The notes under the pieces are model-generated. The model was not told where the DNA came from, made no database searches, and saw only the letters and a program-made list of their open reading frames with translations. From contig CALVAM010000003.1 of the NCBI GenBank assembly GCA_944325545.1, positions 58,201 through 122,200 of the forward strand: a stretch of DNA of 64,000 nucleotides, written 5' to 3'. The stretch's first letter is position 1, and each line of letters opens with the position of its first letter. Made by a program: the position numbers and the translations under genes. The DNA comes from Candidatus Gastranaerophilales bacterium (lineage in GTDB: Bacteria; Cyanobacteriota; Vampirovibrionia; Gastranaerophilales; Gastranaerophilaceae). This document shows positions 34,405-42,767 of this stretch, piece after piece.

Positions 34405-36240
34405 ATGAGTGGAAGTTATGTACCGTTATATAGAAAATATCGTCCTCAAACAATAGATAAATTGGTTGGTCAAGAGCATATAAAAAAGACTTTAACCAGT
34501 GCAATTGAGTTGGGGAAAATTGCTCATGCATTTTTGTTTACCGGACCAAGAGGAACAGGAAAAACTTCTACCGCACGAATATTAGCTAAATCTTTGAATT
34601 GTAAAAATGGTCCTACAATTAATCCTTGCGGGGTTTGTGAGAGTTGTCAGGATATAATGAATTCTGTTCCTATAGATGTTATAGAAATTGATGCTGCAAG
34701 TAATAGAAAAGTTGAAGATACTCAAAGTATTTTGGAAAAAATTCAGTATACTCCTGTTCATGGAAAGTATAAGATTTATATAATCGATGAAGTTCATATG
34801 TTGACTAATCACGCTTTCAATGCTCTTTTGAAGACATTGGAAGAACCGCCTGAGAATGTTATTTTTATTTTAGCAACAACAGAAGTTCATAAAGTTTTAG
34901 ATACGATAAAAAGTCGTTGTCAAAGATTTGATTTTAGAAGGATTACAACTGAAGATATTGTAAAGCATTTGAGGTATATTTCTAATGAAGAAAAAATTAA
35001 TATATCTGATGATGCTTTGTTTACGATTGCTAAAAATTCTGCTGGAGGAATGCGAGATAGTATATCTTTATTAGATCAATTAAGCTTGTTAGGAGCTTCT
35101 AAAGAAGTTACTTCAGAAGATGTTAATTCGATATTAGGTAGAATTTCTTTTGATGTTTTAAATAGATTAAGTGAAAAAATAATATCTTCATCTTCAAATG
35201 AAGCGATTGAGATTTTGAATGAAATTTATAATTCCGGAAACGAACCTTTGCAGATTTTAACAAATTTATGTGAATATTTTAAGAATTTGTTGATTACTAA
35301 AAACTGTAAGATGGAGTTATTACCTGAATTAACCGGATTAAATGAATCTCAAATTGCAGAACTTACTAAACAAAAGGATTTATTGGAAACACAACAGATC
35401 GTATTTTTGATAGAGAAAGTTTCGTATTATATAAAAGAAGTAAAAATGGCTACAAATCAACATTTGTGGTTAGAAGTAGCAATGATTGATTTAGCTAATA
35501 TGACAGAAAATACAAAGCTTATAGATTTGCAAAATAGGATAAAGGCTTTGGAAAGTGGTGCAGGAAGTCTACCGATATCTAATTCAGTAAATGTTGTTCA
35601 GGTTAAGGAAGTTGCTCAATCTGAACCGGCAACACGTCCTGCTCCAATTCAGCCAAAACAAGAGTCTTCAAGGGTACAGCAGAATTCAACACAGCAGAAG
35701 GAAGATTTTACTCCGCCTCCAATTTCTAAGAAAGCAGATAGCGGTGATATTCAATCTTTATGGAAAGCGTTGTTGATGAATATAAAGAGTCCTTCAACAA
35801 AGGCTTTATTAAATTTAGCAACTCCAGTAAAAATTTCACAAGATGGTATTATTTTAACATTCAAAAATGAAAAATTAGTATCGCAAATCAACGATACTAA
35901 TAAGAAACAGATGATTATAGAAGCAGCTGATATTATGTTCAATACTTCTAATATATCAGTTCAGATTAGATTACCTCAAGCAGGAGATGCGGAAATTTCT
36001 AAAAATAATGTTGCTAATATTAATGTAGAAGTAAATAAAGACGATTTACAAGAAGAAAAAAAAAAGATTGAGATAAAAGAAAAAATTATTGAAGAAGAAA
36101 AGCATGTTTCTTATGAAAGTGAATCGGTGTCAGCTCCTGAAAAAGATTTAGAAAATCGAAAAAAAGATGATAAGCCAAGAGAAGAATCCGATCAAGAAAA
36201 AATGATTTTGGATTTATTTGATGGAAAATATATAGAGTAA
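34405..36240 (+). CDS. dnaX: DNA polymerase III subunits gamma and tau
   Basis: This is the ATPase of the clamp loader that places the sliding clamp on DNA. Walker A GPRGTGKTS is near residue 46, the zinc cluster CGVCESC near 74, the Walker B-like IIDEVHML near 125 and the sensor segment ILATTEVHKVLDTI, followed by RCQRFDFRR. Residues 240-370 form the collar domain. After a Gln/Pro-rich linker (380-440) a tau-like domain of about 100 residues and an acidic tail follow. No obvious frameshift slippery site stands out. It ends one base before the convergent 255-residue gene. Confidence 0.95.
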   Translation: MSGSYVPLYRKYRPQTIDKLVGQEHIKKTLTSAIELGKIAHAFLFTGPRGTGKTSTARILAKSLNCKNGPTINPCGVCESCQDIMNSVPIDVIEIDAASNRKVEDTQSILEKIQYTPVHGKYKIYIIDEVHMLTNHAFNALLKTLEEPPENVIFILATTEVHKVLDTIKSRCQRFDFRRITTEDIVKHLRYISNEEKINISDDALFTIAKNSAGGMRDSISLLDQLSLLGASKEVTSEDVNSILGRISFDVLNRLSEKIISSSSNEAIEILNEIYNSGNEPLQILTNLCEYFKNLLITKNCKMELLPELTGLNESQIAELTKQKDLLETQQIVFLIEKVSYYIKEVKMATNQHLWLEVAMIDLANMTENTKLIDLQNRIKALESGAGSLPISNSVNVVQVKEVAQSEPATRPAPIQPKQESSRVQQNSTQQKEDFTPPPISKKADSGDIQSLWKALLMNIKSPSTKALLNLATPVKISQDGIILTFKNEKLVSQINDTNKKQMIIEAADIMFNTSNISVQIRLPQAGDAEISKNNVANINVEVNKDDLQEEKKKIEIKEKIIEEEKHVSYESESVSAPEKDLENRKKDDKPREESDQEKMILDLFDGKYIE

Positions 36241-37008
36241 TTAGTTAATCTGTTTAACATCAATTATTTTTTTACCATTTTCATATTTTATTATTGTTTT
36301 TTTATATGGTGTAGCTTTTTTTATATTAATAATTTCTTTGTTGGCACCAATGTTGCTATCAATGATTTCAAATTCTCCATCTTTATTTTCAATTAATTCG
36401 GTATATCTTTCCGGAGCTTTGCTATAAGGATTTATAAATAGTGTTCGAAAGTTGTTACCTGTGCTTGAAAATTTAGTTATACTATTTATTTGACCATCTT
36501 CTTCTATTGTAAACATAGTGTATTCTTTATTAATTTTATCATCAAAAATTGTTAATTTGGTTTTTAGGTTTCCAATTTTGTCATAAAAAGGTTCTATAGA
36601 AGAAATTATTTCATCTGTATCTTTGTTTTTTTCTATTATTTTTTCAATATTGATATTATCTTTTGCAGGATAATATTCCCTTTTTATACCGTTTTCATAA
36701 TTTATTATTAATTTTAATTTGTTTTCAGAATCAAAAATTCTTTCACCGTTAATTTCATTAATTTTAAAACTATGTGGTAAATTTAATCTTTTCGGTGATA
36801 AATTTATAAGTTCATCAACTTTATTTAAAATTTCATTAGAGTCTTCATCAAATTTCGGTTTAAGTAATACTTGATTATAATTAGACATAGCAGTAAGACT
36901 TGAAAGATTAGCTTTTAATCTTAAAGGATTGGGCGAATCTTCAACAGGCTTATTTTCTTGAAATTTATTGTATGTAATACTCGTATTAAACGAAATAGGA
37001 TTTACCAC
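36241..37008 (-). CDS. Hypothetical protein with beta-repeat pattern, 255 residues
   Basis: The start is GTG 37008, with AAGG 9 bases upstream. The N-terminus (MVNPISFNTSITYNKF) carries an S-F motif like other unknown genes here. From residue 85 onward there are repeats of about 20 residues ending in hydrophilic turns (ENKLKLIINYENGIKREYY, EPFYDKIGNLKTKLTIFDD, EDGQINSITKFSSTGNNF), reminiscent of YD/antitoxin-type beta hairpins. There is no signal peptide. Regulon site 5 lies upstream. The function is unknown. Confidence 0.65.
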   Translation of the reverse strand: MVNPISFNTSITYNKFQENKPVEDSPNPLRLKANLSSLTAMSNYNQVLLKPKFDEDSNEILNKVDELINLSPKRLNLPHSFKINEINGERIFDSENKLKLIINYENGIKREYYPAKDNINIEKIIEKNKDTDEIISSIEPFYDKIGNLKTKLTIFDDKINKEYTMFTIEEDGQINSITKFSSTGNNFRTLFINPYSKAPERYTELIENKDGEFEIIDSNIGANKEIINIKKATPYKKTIIKYENGKKIIDVKQIN

Positions 37009-37043
37009 TTTTACAACCTTATATTAGTAACCATATTTTATAA

Positions 37044-37068
37044 AAGTCTTTTAGTTGTAAAAAATTGC
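37044..37068 (-). promoter_or_regulatory. GCAATT-N15-ACTT element, site 5
   Basis: On the minus strand GCAATT, 15 bases, ACTT, then TTATAAAATATGG. The ACTT lies 35 bases before the GTG start of the 255-residue gene. An exact consensus match. Confidence 0.65.
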
Positions 37069-37075
37069 TTAATTT

Positions 37076-37852
37076 TTATTTCTGTCGATTGTTATTTAAA
37101 TAATTCTTAACATTTTGACTTAAAGAAATATTTTGTAACATCATATTATATCGTTTTAAATCCCCAATATTAGAAGCTTCTTCAAGCAAATCTCTTTTTG
37201 TAGAGATTTTAATTTTATCATTTTGTTCTGAATTGTTATTTTTAGCGTCAATTTTTCTAATTACAGAATCTATGTCAGTAGATGTAGAAATTCCATATTT
37301 AGAAGCTAATTGCTTAACAGAAGCTCCTGCTTGAAGTCTATATAACCAATTTATTGAATATTTATCATTCTCGGAAAGAGAGGCTACTCCATATTGGTGT
37401 GGAGTATACATAATATCTTCAGGGTATGGACTATGGTTTAAACCAAGAGCGTGTCCAATTTCGTGTAAAATTGTGTGATAAACTTCTATATCGCTATCAT
37501 ACTGTTGATGAATTCTACCGTCAGTAAGACCGATTGAGACTTCTGCACCATAAAGGCGACCTTGTGCGTCCCAATTGAAATAGCAATGCCCAAGAGCTTT
37601 TCTGTCTACTCTTTTCCAATCTATGTTGATATTGGATTCTAAAAGCACATTTGTTACTCTAAAATGTAATTTTCCCCCAGTCGCAGCAGACCAAACTGAA
37701 AATGCATCAAGTACCATTTTACGATATTTTGCATCTTCTCCAGGCTTTGAATAAAATTTCATAGGGGCAATGTAGACCACTAAATTATTTATTGGCCATC
37801 TCATTATATTTCCATTCTTTACACTGCCATTAAGGTATGTTCTTTTTTGCAT
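37076..37852 (-). CDS. Matrixin-type metalloprotease with intact zinc site, no signal peptide
   Basis: The zinc signature HEIGHALGLNH is complete (His130, Glu131, His134, His140), followed by the Met-turn DIMYT with Met148. This is the metzincin/matrixin pattern. The RWPINNLVVYIAP and YRKMVLDAFSVW blocks match the protein at 3359-4600. It begins directly at the catalytic domain with no signal peptide or propeptide. The C-terminal 80 residues are Lys/Asn rich and include a possible LysM-like stretch (AGASVKQLASKYGIS). A short-leader promoter (TATTAT or TATATA, 6-9 bases before ATG) precedes it. Whether it is exported by another route is unknown. Confidence 0.82.
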   Translation of the reverse strand: MQKRTYLNGSVKNGNIMRWPINNLVVYIAPMKFYSKPGEDAKYRKMVLDAFSVWSAATGGKLHFRVTNVLLESNINIDWKRVDRKALGHCYFNWDAQGRLYGAEVSIGLTDGRIHQQYDSDIEVYHTILHEIGHALGLNHSPYPEDIMYTPHQYGVASLSENDKYSINWLYRLQAGASVKQLASKYGISTSTDIDSVIRKIDAKNNNSEQNDKIKISTKRDLLEEASNIGDLKRYNMMLQNISLSQNVKNYLNNNRQK

Positions 37853-37940
37853 GGTATTTATATAATAACATGTTTTCTTTCATTTGTAATTTATCAAATT
37901 ATACTTCCTTATATTTACCCTAGACTTTACCCCTTTTTCT

Positions 37941-37975
37941 CTTTGTGTAATAATTATTAGGTAAAAAACACAAAG
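37941..37975 (+). promoter_or_regulatory. Inverted repeat in gltX leader
   Basis: CTTTGTGT (37941-37948) and ACACAAAG (37968-37975) are exact complements. The right arm touches the GGAAGGA ribosome binding site, so a hairpin could limit access to it. Confidence 0.45.
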
Positions 37976-37989
37976 GAAGGATGTAAATT

Positions 37990-39456
37990 ATGTCAGAAGT
38001 TAGAGTAAGAATAGCACCTTCTCCAAGCGGGAATCTGCACGTAGGGACAGCTAGAACAGCTTTGTTTAACTACTTATTTGCGAAAAAGAATAATGGAAAA
38101 TTTGTTTTAAGAATAGAAGATACAGATGCTGAGAGAACAAGTCAGGAATATGTTGATAATATATTTGATAGTCTAAAAGCATTAGGTTTAAATTGGGATG
38201 AAGGTCCAGATGTTGGTGGTGAATACGGACCATATACACAATCTCAAAGATTTGATATTTATCCTAAATATATTCAAGAATTGTTGGATAAAGGTTTTGC
38301 TTATGAATGTTTCTGTACTCCTGAAGAGTTAGAAGCAGAAAAAGAAGAAGCTACTCAAAATAAAAAAGCTTATGTTTATTCTAAAAAATGTGAAAATTTA
38401 ACAGAAGAAGAAAAAGCAAAATTAAGAGCTGAAGGAAGAAAACCTGCAATAAGATTTAATGTAGCAAAAGCTCAAGCTGCTTTTCACGAAGGCTCAATCT
38501 TAGAATTTGAAGACCTTGTAAAAGGAAAACTTCATATGGATACTAATTTGATTGGTGATTTTGTAATTATGAAATCAAATGGAGCTCCAACATATAATTA
38601 TGCTGTTGTAATTGATGATGCATTGATGAAAATTTCACACGTAATTAGAGGAGAAGATCATATTTCAAATACATATAAACAAATTCTAATCTTTGAAGCT
38701 TTAGGTTTCGAAGTTCCAAGATTTGGTCATCTAGGTATGATATTAGCTCCGGATAGAAGTAAACTTTCAAAAAGACACGGAGCAACAGCAGTTTCAGATT
38801 TCGTAGAACAAGGATATTTAACAGAAGCTTTAGTAAACTTTGTTGCTTTATTGGGTTGGTCACCTTCTGATGGTGAAGAAATTAAACCTGTGGATAAAAT
38901 TGCGGAAGATTTTAGAATTGGTGAAATTTCTTCTTCTAATTCAATTTTCGAATATGATAAATTAAAATGGATGAATAGTCATTATATAAAAATGCTTCCA
39001 ATTGAAGAATTGAAAGAAAATTTGAAGAAATATTTAACAAAGTATGATTTAAGTGAATTAACAGATGCACAATATACAAGAATGGTTGAAATAACAAGAG
39101 AACCTTTAATATTGTTATCTGATATTACAGATGCTGTTTCATATTTCTTTGGTGGAGAAAATGTTGAAATTGAACCTGAAGTTCAGACAGAAGTTATTGA
39201 TACAGAAATTTCTCAAGATGTATTAAAATCATTTGTAGAACAAGCTAAAGCTTGGGAATGGAGTGAAGAAAATCTTCATGAAAAATTAGAAGCTTTTAGG
39301 GGCGAATATAAAGAAAAAGGTGTTAAGCCAAAAGTTACAATGTGGGCGATAAGAGCTGCAATAACAGGCAGAACACGTGGAGCTGATATGACAGCAACTC
39401 TTGCTATCTTAGGAAAAGATAATTGTATTAAAAGAGCTGAAAAAAGCATAAAATAA
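37990..39456 (+). CDS. gltX: Glutamate-tRNA ligase
   Basis: It charges tRNA-Glu. The class I HIGH-like motif is PSGNLHVG near residues 12-19, and the KMSKS-like loop is SKLSKRHG near 258. The domain order and 488-residue length fit a standard GluRS. A strong ribosome binding site (GGAAGGA) is present. The cell also has gatA in this window, so misacylated Glu-tRNA-Gln is probably converted by GatCAB and this enzyme may be non-discriminating. Confidence 0.96.
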   Translation: MSEVRVRIAPSPSGNLHVGTARTALFNYLFAKKNNGKFVLRIEDTDAERTSQEYVDNIFDSLKALGLNWDEGPDVGGEYGPYTQSQRFDIYPKYIQELLDKGFAYECFCTPEELEAEKEEATQNKKAYVYSKKCENLTEEEKAKLRAEGRKPAIRFNVAKAQAAFHEGSILEFEDLVKGKLHMDTNLIGDFVIMKSNGAPTYNYAVVIDDALMKISHVIRGEDHISNTYKQILIFEALGFEVPRFGHLGMILAPDRSKLSKRHGATAVSDFVEQGYLTEALVNFVALLGWSPSDGEEIKPVDKIAEDFRIGEISSSNSIFEYDKLKWMNSHYIKMLPIEELKENLKKYLTKYDLSELTDAQYTRMVEITREPLILLSDITDAVSYFFGGENVEIEPEVQTEVIDTEISQDVLKSFVEQAKAWEWSEENLHEKLEAFRGEYKEKGVKPKVTMWAIRAAITGRTRGADMTATLAILGKDNCIKRAEKSIK

Positions 39457-39474
39457 AATTAAATATGAATGTTA

Positions 39475-39515
39475 AAAAAGATTATTAGAAAAACTTTTCT
39501 AATAATCTTTTTTTG
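39475..39515 (+). terminator. gltX terminator
   Basis: A long AT-rich stem (GATTATTAGAAAA/TTTTCTAATAATC) flanked by A and T runs, 20 bases past the gltX stop. It can work in both directions. Confidence 0.85.
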
Positions 39516-39531
39516 TGTGAACTCATAAAAA

Positions 39532-39849
39532 TTAATTAATAATTCCCTTTATTATTTTATAAATTAATTTAATATCATCATCTTTTGCATTGTTTAATAT
39601 TTCAAAAATTTCCTTTAATAAAATTGAAGTATCTTCAATATGTGAAATATTTAATAAATCAGATAGCTTAAGGTTAAAAGCTTTTGCGTATTTTTCTATT
39701 AATTCAGCAGACGGAAAATTTTTTCCTGTTTCAATGCAACTTTGAGTTTTACTAGCAATTCCTACTTTTTCGGCAAGTTCAGATTGTTTCCAGTTATTTT
39801 TCAAACGCAATTCTTGAATTCTTTTACCAAATTTTTTCTTTAGTTCCAT
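39532..39849 (-). CDS. XRE-family HTH regulator, 105 residues
   Basis: Residues 5-65 form a Cro/C1-type HTH (GKRIQELRLKNNWKQSELAE). The C-terminal 40 residues are an acidic helical region, probably for dimerisation (DTSILLKEIFEILNNAKDDD). AGAGGT lies 4 bases before the ATG, within one arm of an inverted repeat. It is divergent from a HAD-like gene across a region packed with repeated half-sites, so it probably represses both. Confidence 0.86.
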   Translation of the reverse strand: MELKKKFGKRIQELRLKNNWKQSELAEKVGIASKTQSCIETGKNFPSAELIEKYAKAFNLKLSDLLNISHIEDTSILLKEIFEILNNAKDDDIKLIYKIIKGIIN

Positions 39850-39969
39850 AATAACCTCTTTTACATATTAGAGGTTATTATAAAATTTATAAACTCATTG
39901 AAAGGTTATTTATATTGACTATATTCTTATTATAATGTAATATAAATAACGTTATATGTTATTTATATT
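39850..39969. promoter_or_regulatory. Operator region: AATAACCTCT inverted repeat plus three GTTATTTATATT half-sites
   Basis: AATAACCTCT and AGAGGTTATT form a perfect inverted repeat at 39850-39859 and 39870-39879. GTTATTTATATT occurs at 39905-39916 and 39958-39969 and inverted at 39939-39950; the last two form a 12-base-arm palindrome with a 7-base spacer. TATAAT at 39931-39936 lies among them. Confidence 0.65.
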
Positions 39970-40006
39970 AAAAGAAATAGTGTTTTAAGGTAATTAGGAC
40001 TGAATT

Positions 40007-40345
40007 ATGTATAAGAAAAAGATATTAATTGATTTAGATGGTGTTTTAAATGAGTATGGTAAAGAAAAGTTTGAAGAAGATTATATTCCTGATATAAAAT
40101 CAGGTGCTGTTGATTTTGTAAAAGAATTGGCAGCTTTTTCGGAGTTATATTTATTTACATCTAGGAATCTTTTATTGGCTTCTAAATGGCTTATTAATAA
40201 TAAATTAGACGAATATTTTAAGGATGTAACAAATATTAAAATACCTTCTTTTTTGTATATTGATGATAGAACTATTTGTTTCAAAGGGGATTATAATAAA
40301 ACCTTAAAAGAAATAAGAGAGTTTAAAGTTTATTGGAAATCTTAG
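40007..40345 (+). CDS. HAD-superfamily phosphatase-like protein, 112 residues
   Basis: Motif I is LIDLDGVLNE near residues 7-16 with both Asp residues; motif II is LFTSRN; the C-terminal part has YIDDRTICFKG, which supplies the motif IV Asp pair. It is a minimal HAD without a cap domain. Its neighbour is the divergent XRE regulator. Small HAD proteins of this type are frequent in mobile and phage-linked regions, but nothing else here indicates a prophage. Confidence 0.8.
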   Translation: MYKKKILIDLDGVLNEYGKEKFEEDYIPDIKSGAVDFVKELAAFSELYLFTSRNLLLASKWLINNKLDEYFKDVTNIKIPSFLYIDDRTICFKGDYNKTLKEIREFKVYWKS

Positions 40346-40356
40346 TATTGAGATTT

Positions 40357-41625
40357 TTATGAAATAATACCTTCTTTGATTAATTGTTCTTTGATTTCTT
40401 TTTTAGTTTGGAATTCACTTCCACCTTTGTCAGTAAGTCTTTTAATAAGCATTGCAGCAGGTGTTAATACTCCTAATGCTAATATACAAGAGGCAATATT
40501 TGTTCTTATTGAACTTCTTTTTAGCTTTCTTACTCCATCAAAGAATTTATCGGAATTTTCTCCTTTTGCTAAGGCTCTTTTATATTGTTTATATAATTCG
40601 TTTACATTCTCTTTAAGTCCTTCAATGTCTTTTAAGTCAATAAAAGCTCTTGTATCGATTTTATCGGTTTTTTCAAACGTTTTTATTAAATCTGATTGTT
40701 TTGCAAACTTAACTATTTGGTTTTCAGGGTTTTTATGTAAAAATTCGTATAAATTTATATTAGAAGTGTTTGCCTTGTTAAATTCTGCAAGACTTTTTTC
40801 AATTGAAGAACTTTCGAATGCTTTTTTTAATTCTTCACTTTCAATAACTCTTGAATCTAAAGAAATAGATTTATCATGTTTTTTCTTTGCAGCTTTTTCC
40901 ATTAATTCTTGAATTTTACCACCGGCATAGTATAAGAAGCATAAACAAGAGCCTTCTTTAATCGCATAACCCACAAATTCTTGAGGCGATCTTGAATCAG
41001 TAAGTCTTTCTGTAGTGATAAATCCGTCCATTAAGTACATGTTTTTAACAGGAGAAAAAGCTAAATCTTCAACAGCTTTACCTAAACCTTTAAAAGATGG
41101 ATTTGATTGTTTGTTTAAATCTTGTTTTTTCTTTTCATTATATTCTTTTATTAAATTTTTTCTAATTTTATTTTCGGTATATTTTTGCTTAAGTCTAGTT
41201 AATCCAAAATAAGTAGCAGCTGCTAGAACTGTAGACACTGCAAATTTTCCCATCGCAAGTTTTTTAAATAATTTTGAATTTTTTTCGGCTTTTATGAGAT
41301 TATCTTTAACTTCTTGAGTAGGTGCATATTCTTTTGCTTTTTGATAAATTTCCATGTCTTTGAAATTTCTAGGATCAATTTTTGAATCTAAGTTGAAAGA
41401 TTTAAAAATAGTTTTATCAAATATCCATTTATAAGCTGGAATTCCACCAAGCCAAAGAGCTTCTGTACCAAATTCATCAATAAATCTGTCAACCCCCTCT
41501 TCTTTACCCGTTGCATAAGAACCGGCTGTCATACCGATACAGCTTGATGCATCTTTAACGGCTAGTGGAACTAGTGAGTTAGGGTTTCCTAATGTGGAAT
41601 AAATTTTCGCTATATTTATCGGCAT
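40357..41625 (-). CDS. Membrane-associated hypothetical protein, 422 residues
   Basis: The start ATG 41625 lies 4 bases after the stop of a short upstream frame. There are two or three hydrophobic helices (around 125-145, 215-230 and 375-395) separated by basic and charged segments. A PSFKGLGKAVEDLAFSP motif near residue 175 resembles short F-K-G motifs in other unknown proteins here. The family is unknown to me. It is preceded by regulon site 6. A small-residue N-terminus (NIAKIYSTLGNPNSLVP) argues against a classical signal peptide. Confidence 0.65.
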   Translation of the reverse strand: MPINIAKIYSTLGNPNSLVPLAVKDASSCIGMTAGSYATGKEEGVDRFIDEFGTEALWLGGIPAYKWIFDKTIFKSFNLDSKIDPRNFKDMEIYQKAKEYAPTQEVKDNLIKAEKNSKLFKKLAMGKFAVSTVLAAATYFGLTRLKQKYTENKIRKNLIKEYNEKKKQDLNKQSNPSFKGLGKAVEDLAFSPVKNMYLMDGFITTERLTDSRSPQEFVGYAIKEGSCLCFLYYAGGKIQELMEKAAKKKHDKSISLDSRVIESEELKKAFESSSIEKSLAEFNKANTSNINLYEFLHKNPENQIVKFAKQSDLIKTFEKTDKIDTRAFIDLKDIEGLKENVNELYKQYKRALAKGENSDKFFDGVRKLKRSSIRTNIASCILALGVLTPAAMLIKRLTDKGGSEFQTKKEIKEQLIKEGIIS

Positions 41626-41629
41626 AGGA

Positions 41630-41677
41630 CTACAGCCCCCACTTCAAATTTTTTAGTTTTTTAGATTTTTTGTTCAT
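41630..41677 (-). CDS. Possible 15-residue leader peptide
   Basis: The frame encodes MNKKSKKLKNLKWGL, with seven Lys. It starts about 23 bases downstream of regulon site 6 and stops 4 bases before the ATG of the membrane protein. A weak GGCAGG lies about 11 bases upstream of its ATG. It could couple or attenuate translation of the main gene, or be incidental. Confidence 0.35.
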   Translation of the reverse strand: MNKKSKKLKNLKWGL

Positions 41678-41700
41678 ACTACACTACCTGCCTTTCTTTT

Positions 41701-41725
41701 AAGTACTGAAAATATAAAAAATTGC
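41701..41725 (-). promoter_or_regulatory. GCAATT-N15-ACTT element, site 6
   Basis: On the minus strand GCAATT, 15 bases, ACTT, then AAAAGAAAGG. It is an exact consensus match but lacks the TATATA that follows the other sites, which helps separate the core element from ordinary -10 sequence. Confidence 0.6.
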
Positions 41726-41747
41726 TAATTTATTAAGAAATTTTTAC

Positions 41748-41787
41748 AAAAAAAGACTCCTTCAATTTAGAAGGAGCCTTTTTATTA
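41748..41787. terminator. Bidirectional terminator
   Basis: GACTCCTTC/GAAGGAGCC with A and T runs, just past the stop of the rpoZ-like gene. Confidence 0.85.
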
Positions 41788-41799
41788 TTTTAAAGTTTC

Positions 41800-42042
41800 T
41801 TATCCAACCAACTCAGTGTCATCAGATTCAGAAGCTTTAACCATTATAGCGTGTTCTACAGGATTTTCTTTTTTGTAAGAACTATCGCTAATAGGCTCCT
41901 CAAATCCGAATTCGTCTCGGGCTTTTTTCATCTGAGTTTCATCTACTAATTTTTTTGCAAGCTCAGCAATTTCATAAACTAATTTATAACGATTTTCACT
42001 GTTTTCGTTTAATTCCCAAGCTACTTTAATTATTTGATCCAT
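41800..42042 (-). CDS. rpoZ: RNA polymerase omega subunit-like protein
   Basis: At 80 residues it has omega-like size. The segment NRYKLVYEIAELAKKLVDE matches the conserved omega helix that embraces the beta' C-terminus, and NPVEHAIMVKASE matches the KPV-x-x-A-x-x-E segment. Omega helps assemble the polymerase. The assignment rests on these two blocks only; a homology search would settle it. A GAGGT ribosome binding site is present. The gene is divergent from the regulon gene at 42183. Confidence 0.65.
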   Translation of the reverse strand: MDQIIKVAWELNENSENRYKLVYEIAELAKKLVDETQMKKARDEFGFEEPISDSSYKKENPVEHAIMVKASESDDTELVG

Positions 42043-42123
42043 TTTTTACCTCATATTATCTATTTTATTTGATTGTATAACACACAAAAATATTTGTAAA
42101 GTTTTACAAATGTTTACAAAATA

Positions 42124-42148
42124 GCAATTATTTTAAAGTTAAATACTT
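42124..42148 (+). promoter_or_regulatory. GCAATT-N15-ACTT element, site 7a
   Basis: GCAATT, 15 bases (containing TTAAAT), ACTT, then TGTATATACATAC, ending 34 bases before ATG 42183. Aligns closely with the site at 48896. Confidence 0.7.
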
Positions 42149-42182
42149 TGTATATACATACAAGAGAAAAAGGAGAGAATAT

Positions 42183-42767
42183 ATGACAGTTGGTGGATCT
42201 TTAAAAGTTCAAGAAGTAAAATCAGGTACACAAGGTAGTTTTTCAGTTAAATTTTCAAGAAATACAGAGATTACAAATTTTCATAAGCGTGAAATGGGCG
42301 AAGTCGGTGATGTAAAAGCTACTATAAAAGGAGGTCAGGCTAAGACTCAACAAGTTTTTCCAAGTGGTTTGAGTGGTGACTTAGCAACTTTAGATCTTGG
42401 AACTAAAAGATATGCGATATTTGATAAATTAAGAACATTGGATGGTAATCCTAATGACGTTAGTGATAAAGATTTGCTAGCTGCAAAGAAATTAAAAGGT
42501 TTTGCAGGAGTAATGGATGTTAAAATTGATGCAAATGCAGGGATAACAACAATATATTGTGATGACGGAGCTGTTTTAAAATTTGATGTAGAAACAGATG
42601 CAGAAAAGTCTGTTAGACGAAAACAAGAACAAGTTGATGCAAAAGCACAAGAAGAATTAAAACAGCAAAAAATGGCTGAAAAAGCTCGTAAAGAGGTAGA
42701 ATTAAAAGAACATTGTAAATCAGATTTTGAAAAATTAATGGAAACTGTTATTGGATGGTTTAATTAA
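42183..42767 (+). CDS. Hypothetical protein with degenerate EF-hand-like loop, 194 residues
   Basis: Residues 20-75 look beta-rich and residues 80-100 form a helix-loop-helix with an acidic loop DGNPNDVSDKD (87-97) resembling a shortened EF-hand calcium loop. Residues 105-145 are beta (MDVKIDANAGITTIYCDDGAVLKFDV), and 145-180 are a charged helix. There is no signal peptide. The ribosome binding site is AAAGGAGAG. It is expressed from a GCAATT-type promoter and ends 4 bases into the convergent map gene. Calcium binding is only a suggestion. Confidence 0.65.
   Translation: MTVGGSLKVQEVKSGTQGSFSVKFSRNTEITNFHKREMGEVGDVKATIKGGQAKTQQVFPSGLSGDLATLDLGTKRYAIFDKLRTLDGNPNDVSDKDLLAAKKLKGFAGVMDVKIDANAGITTIYCDDGAVLKFDVETDAEKSVRRKQEQVDAKAQEELKQQKMAEKARKEVELKEHCKSDFEKLMETVIGWFN

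Noticed and set aside
40376..40912. A 178-codon plus-strand frame opposite the 422-residue membrane protein
   Set aside because: Antisense shadow; Ser/Leu/Phe-rich, no ribosome binding site, and the minus-strand gene has better support.
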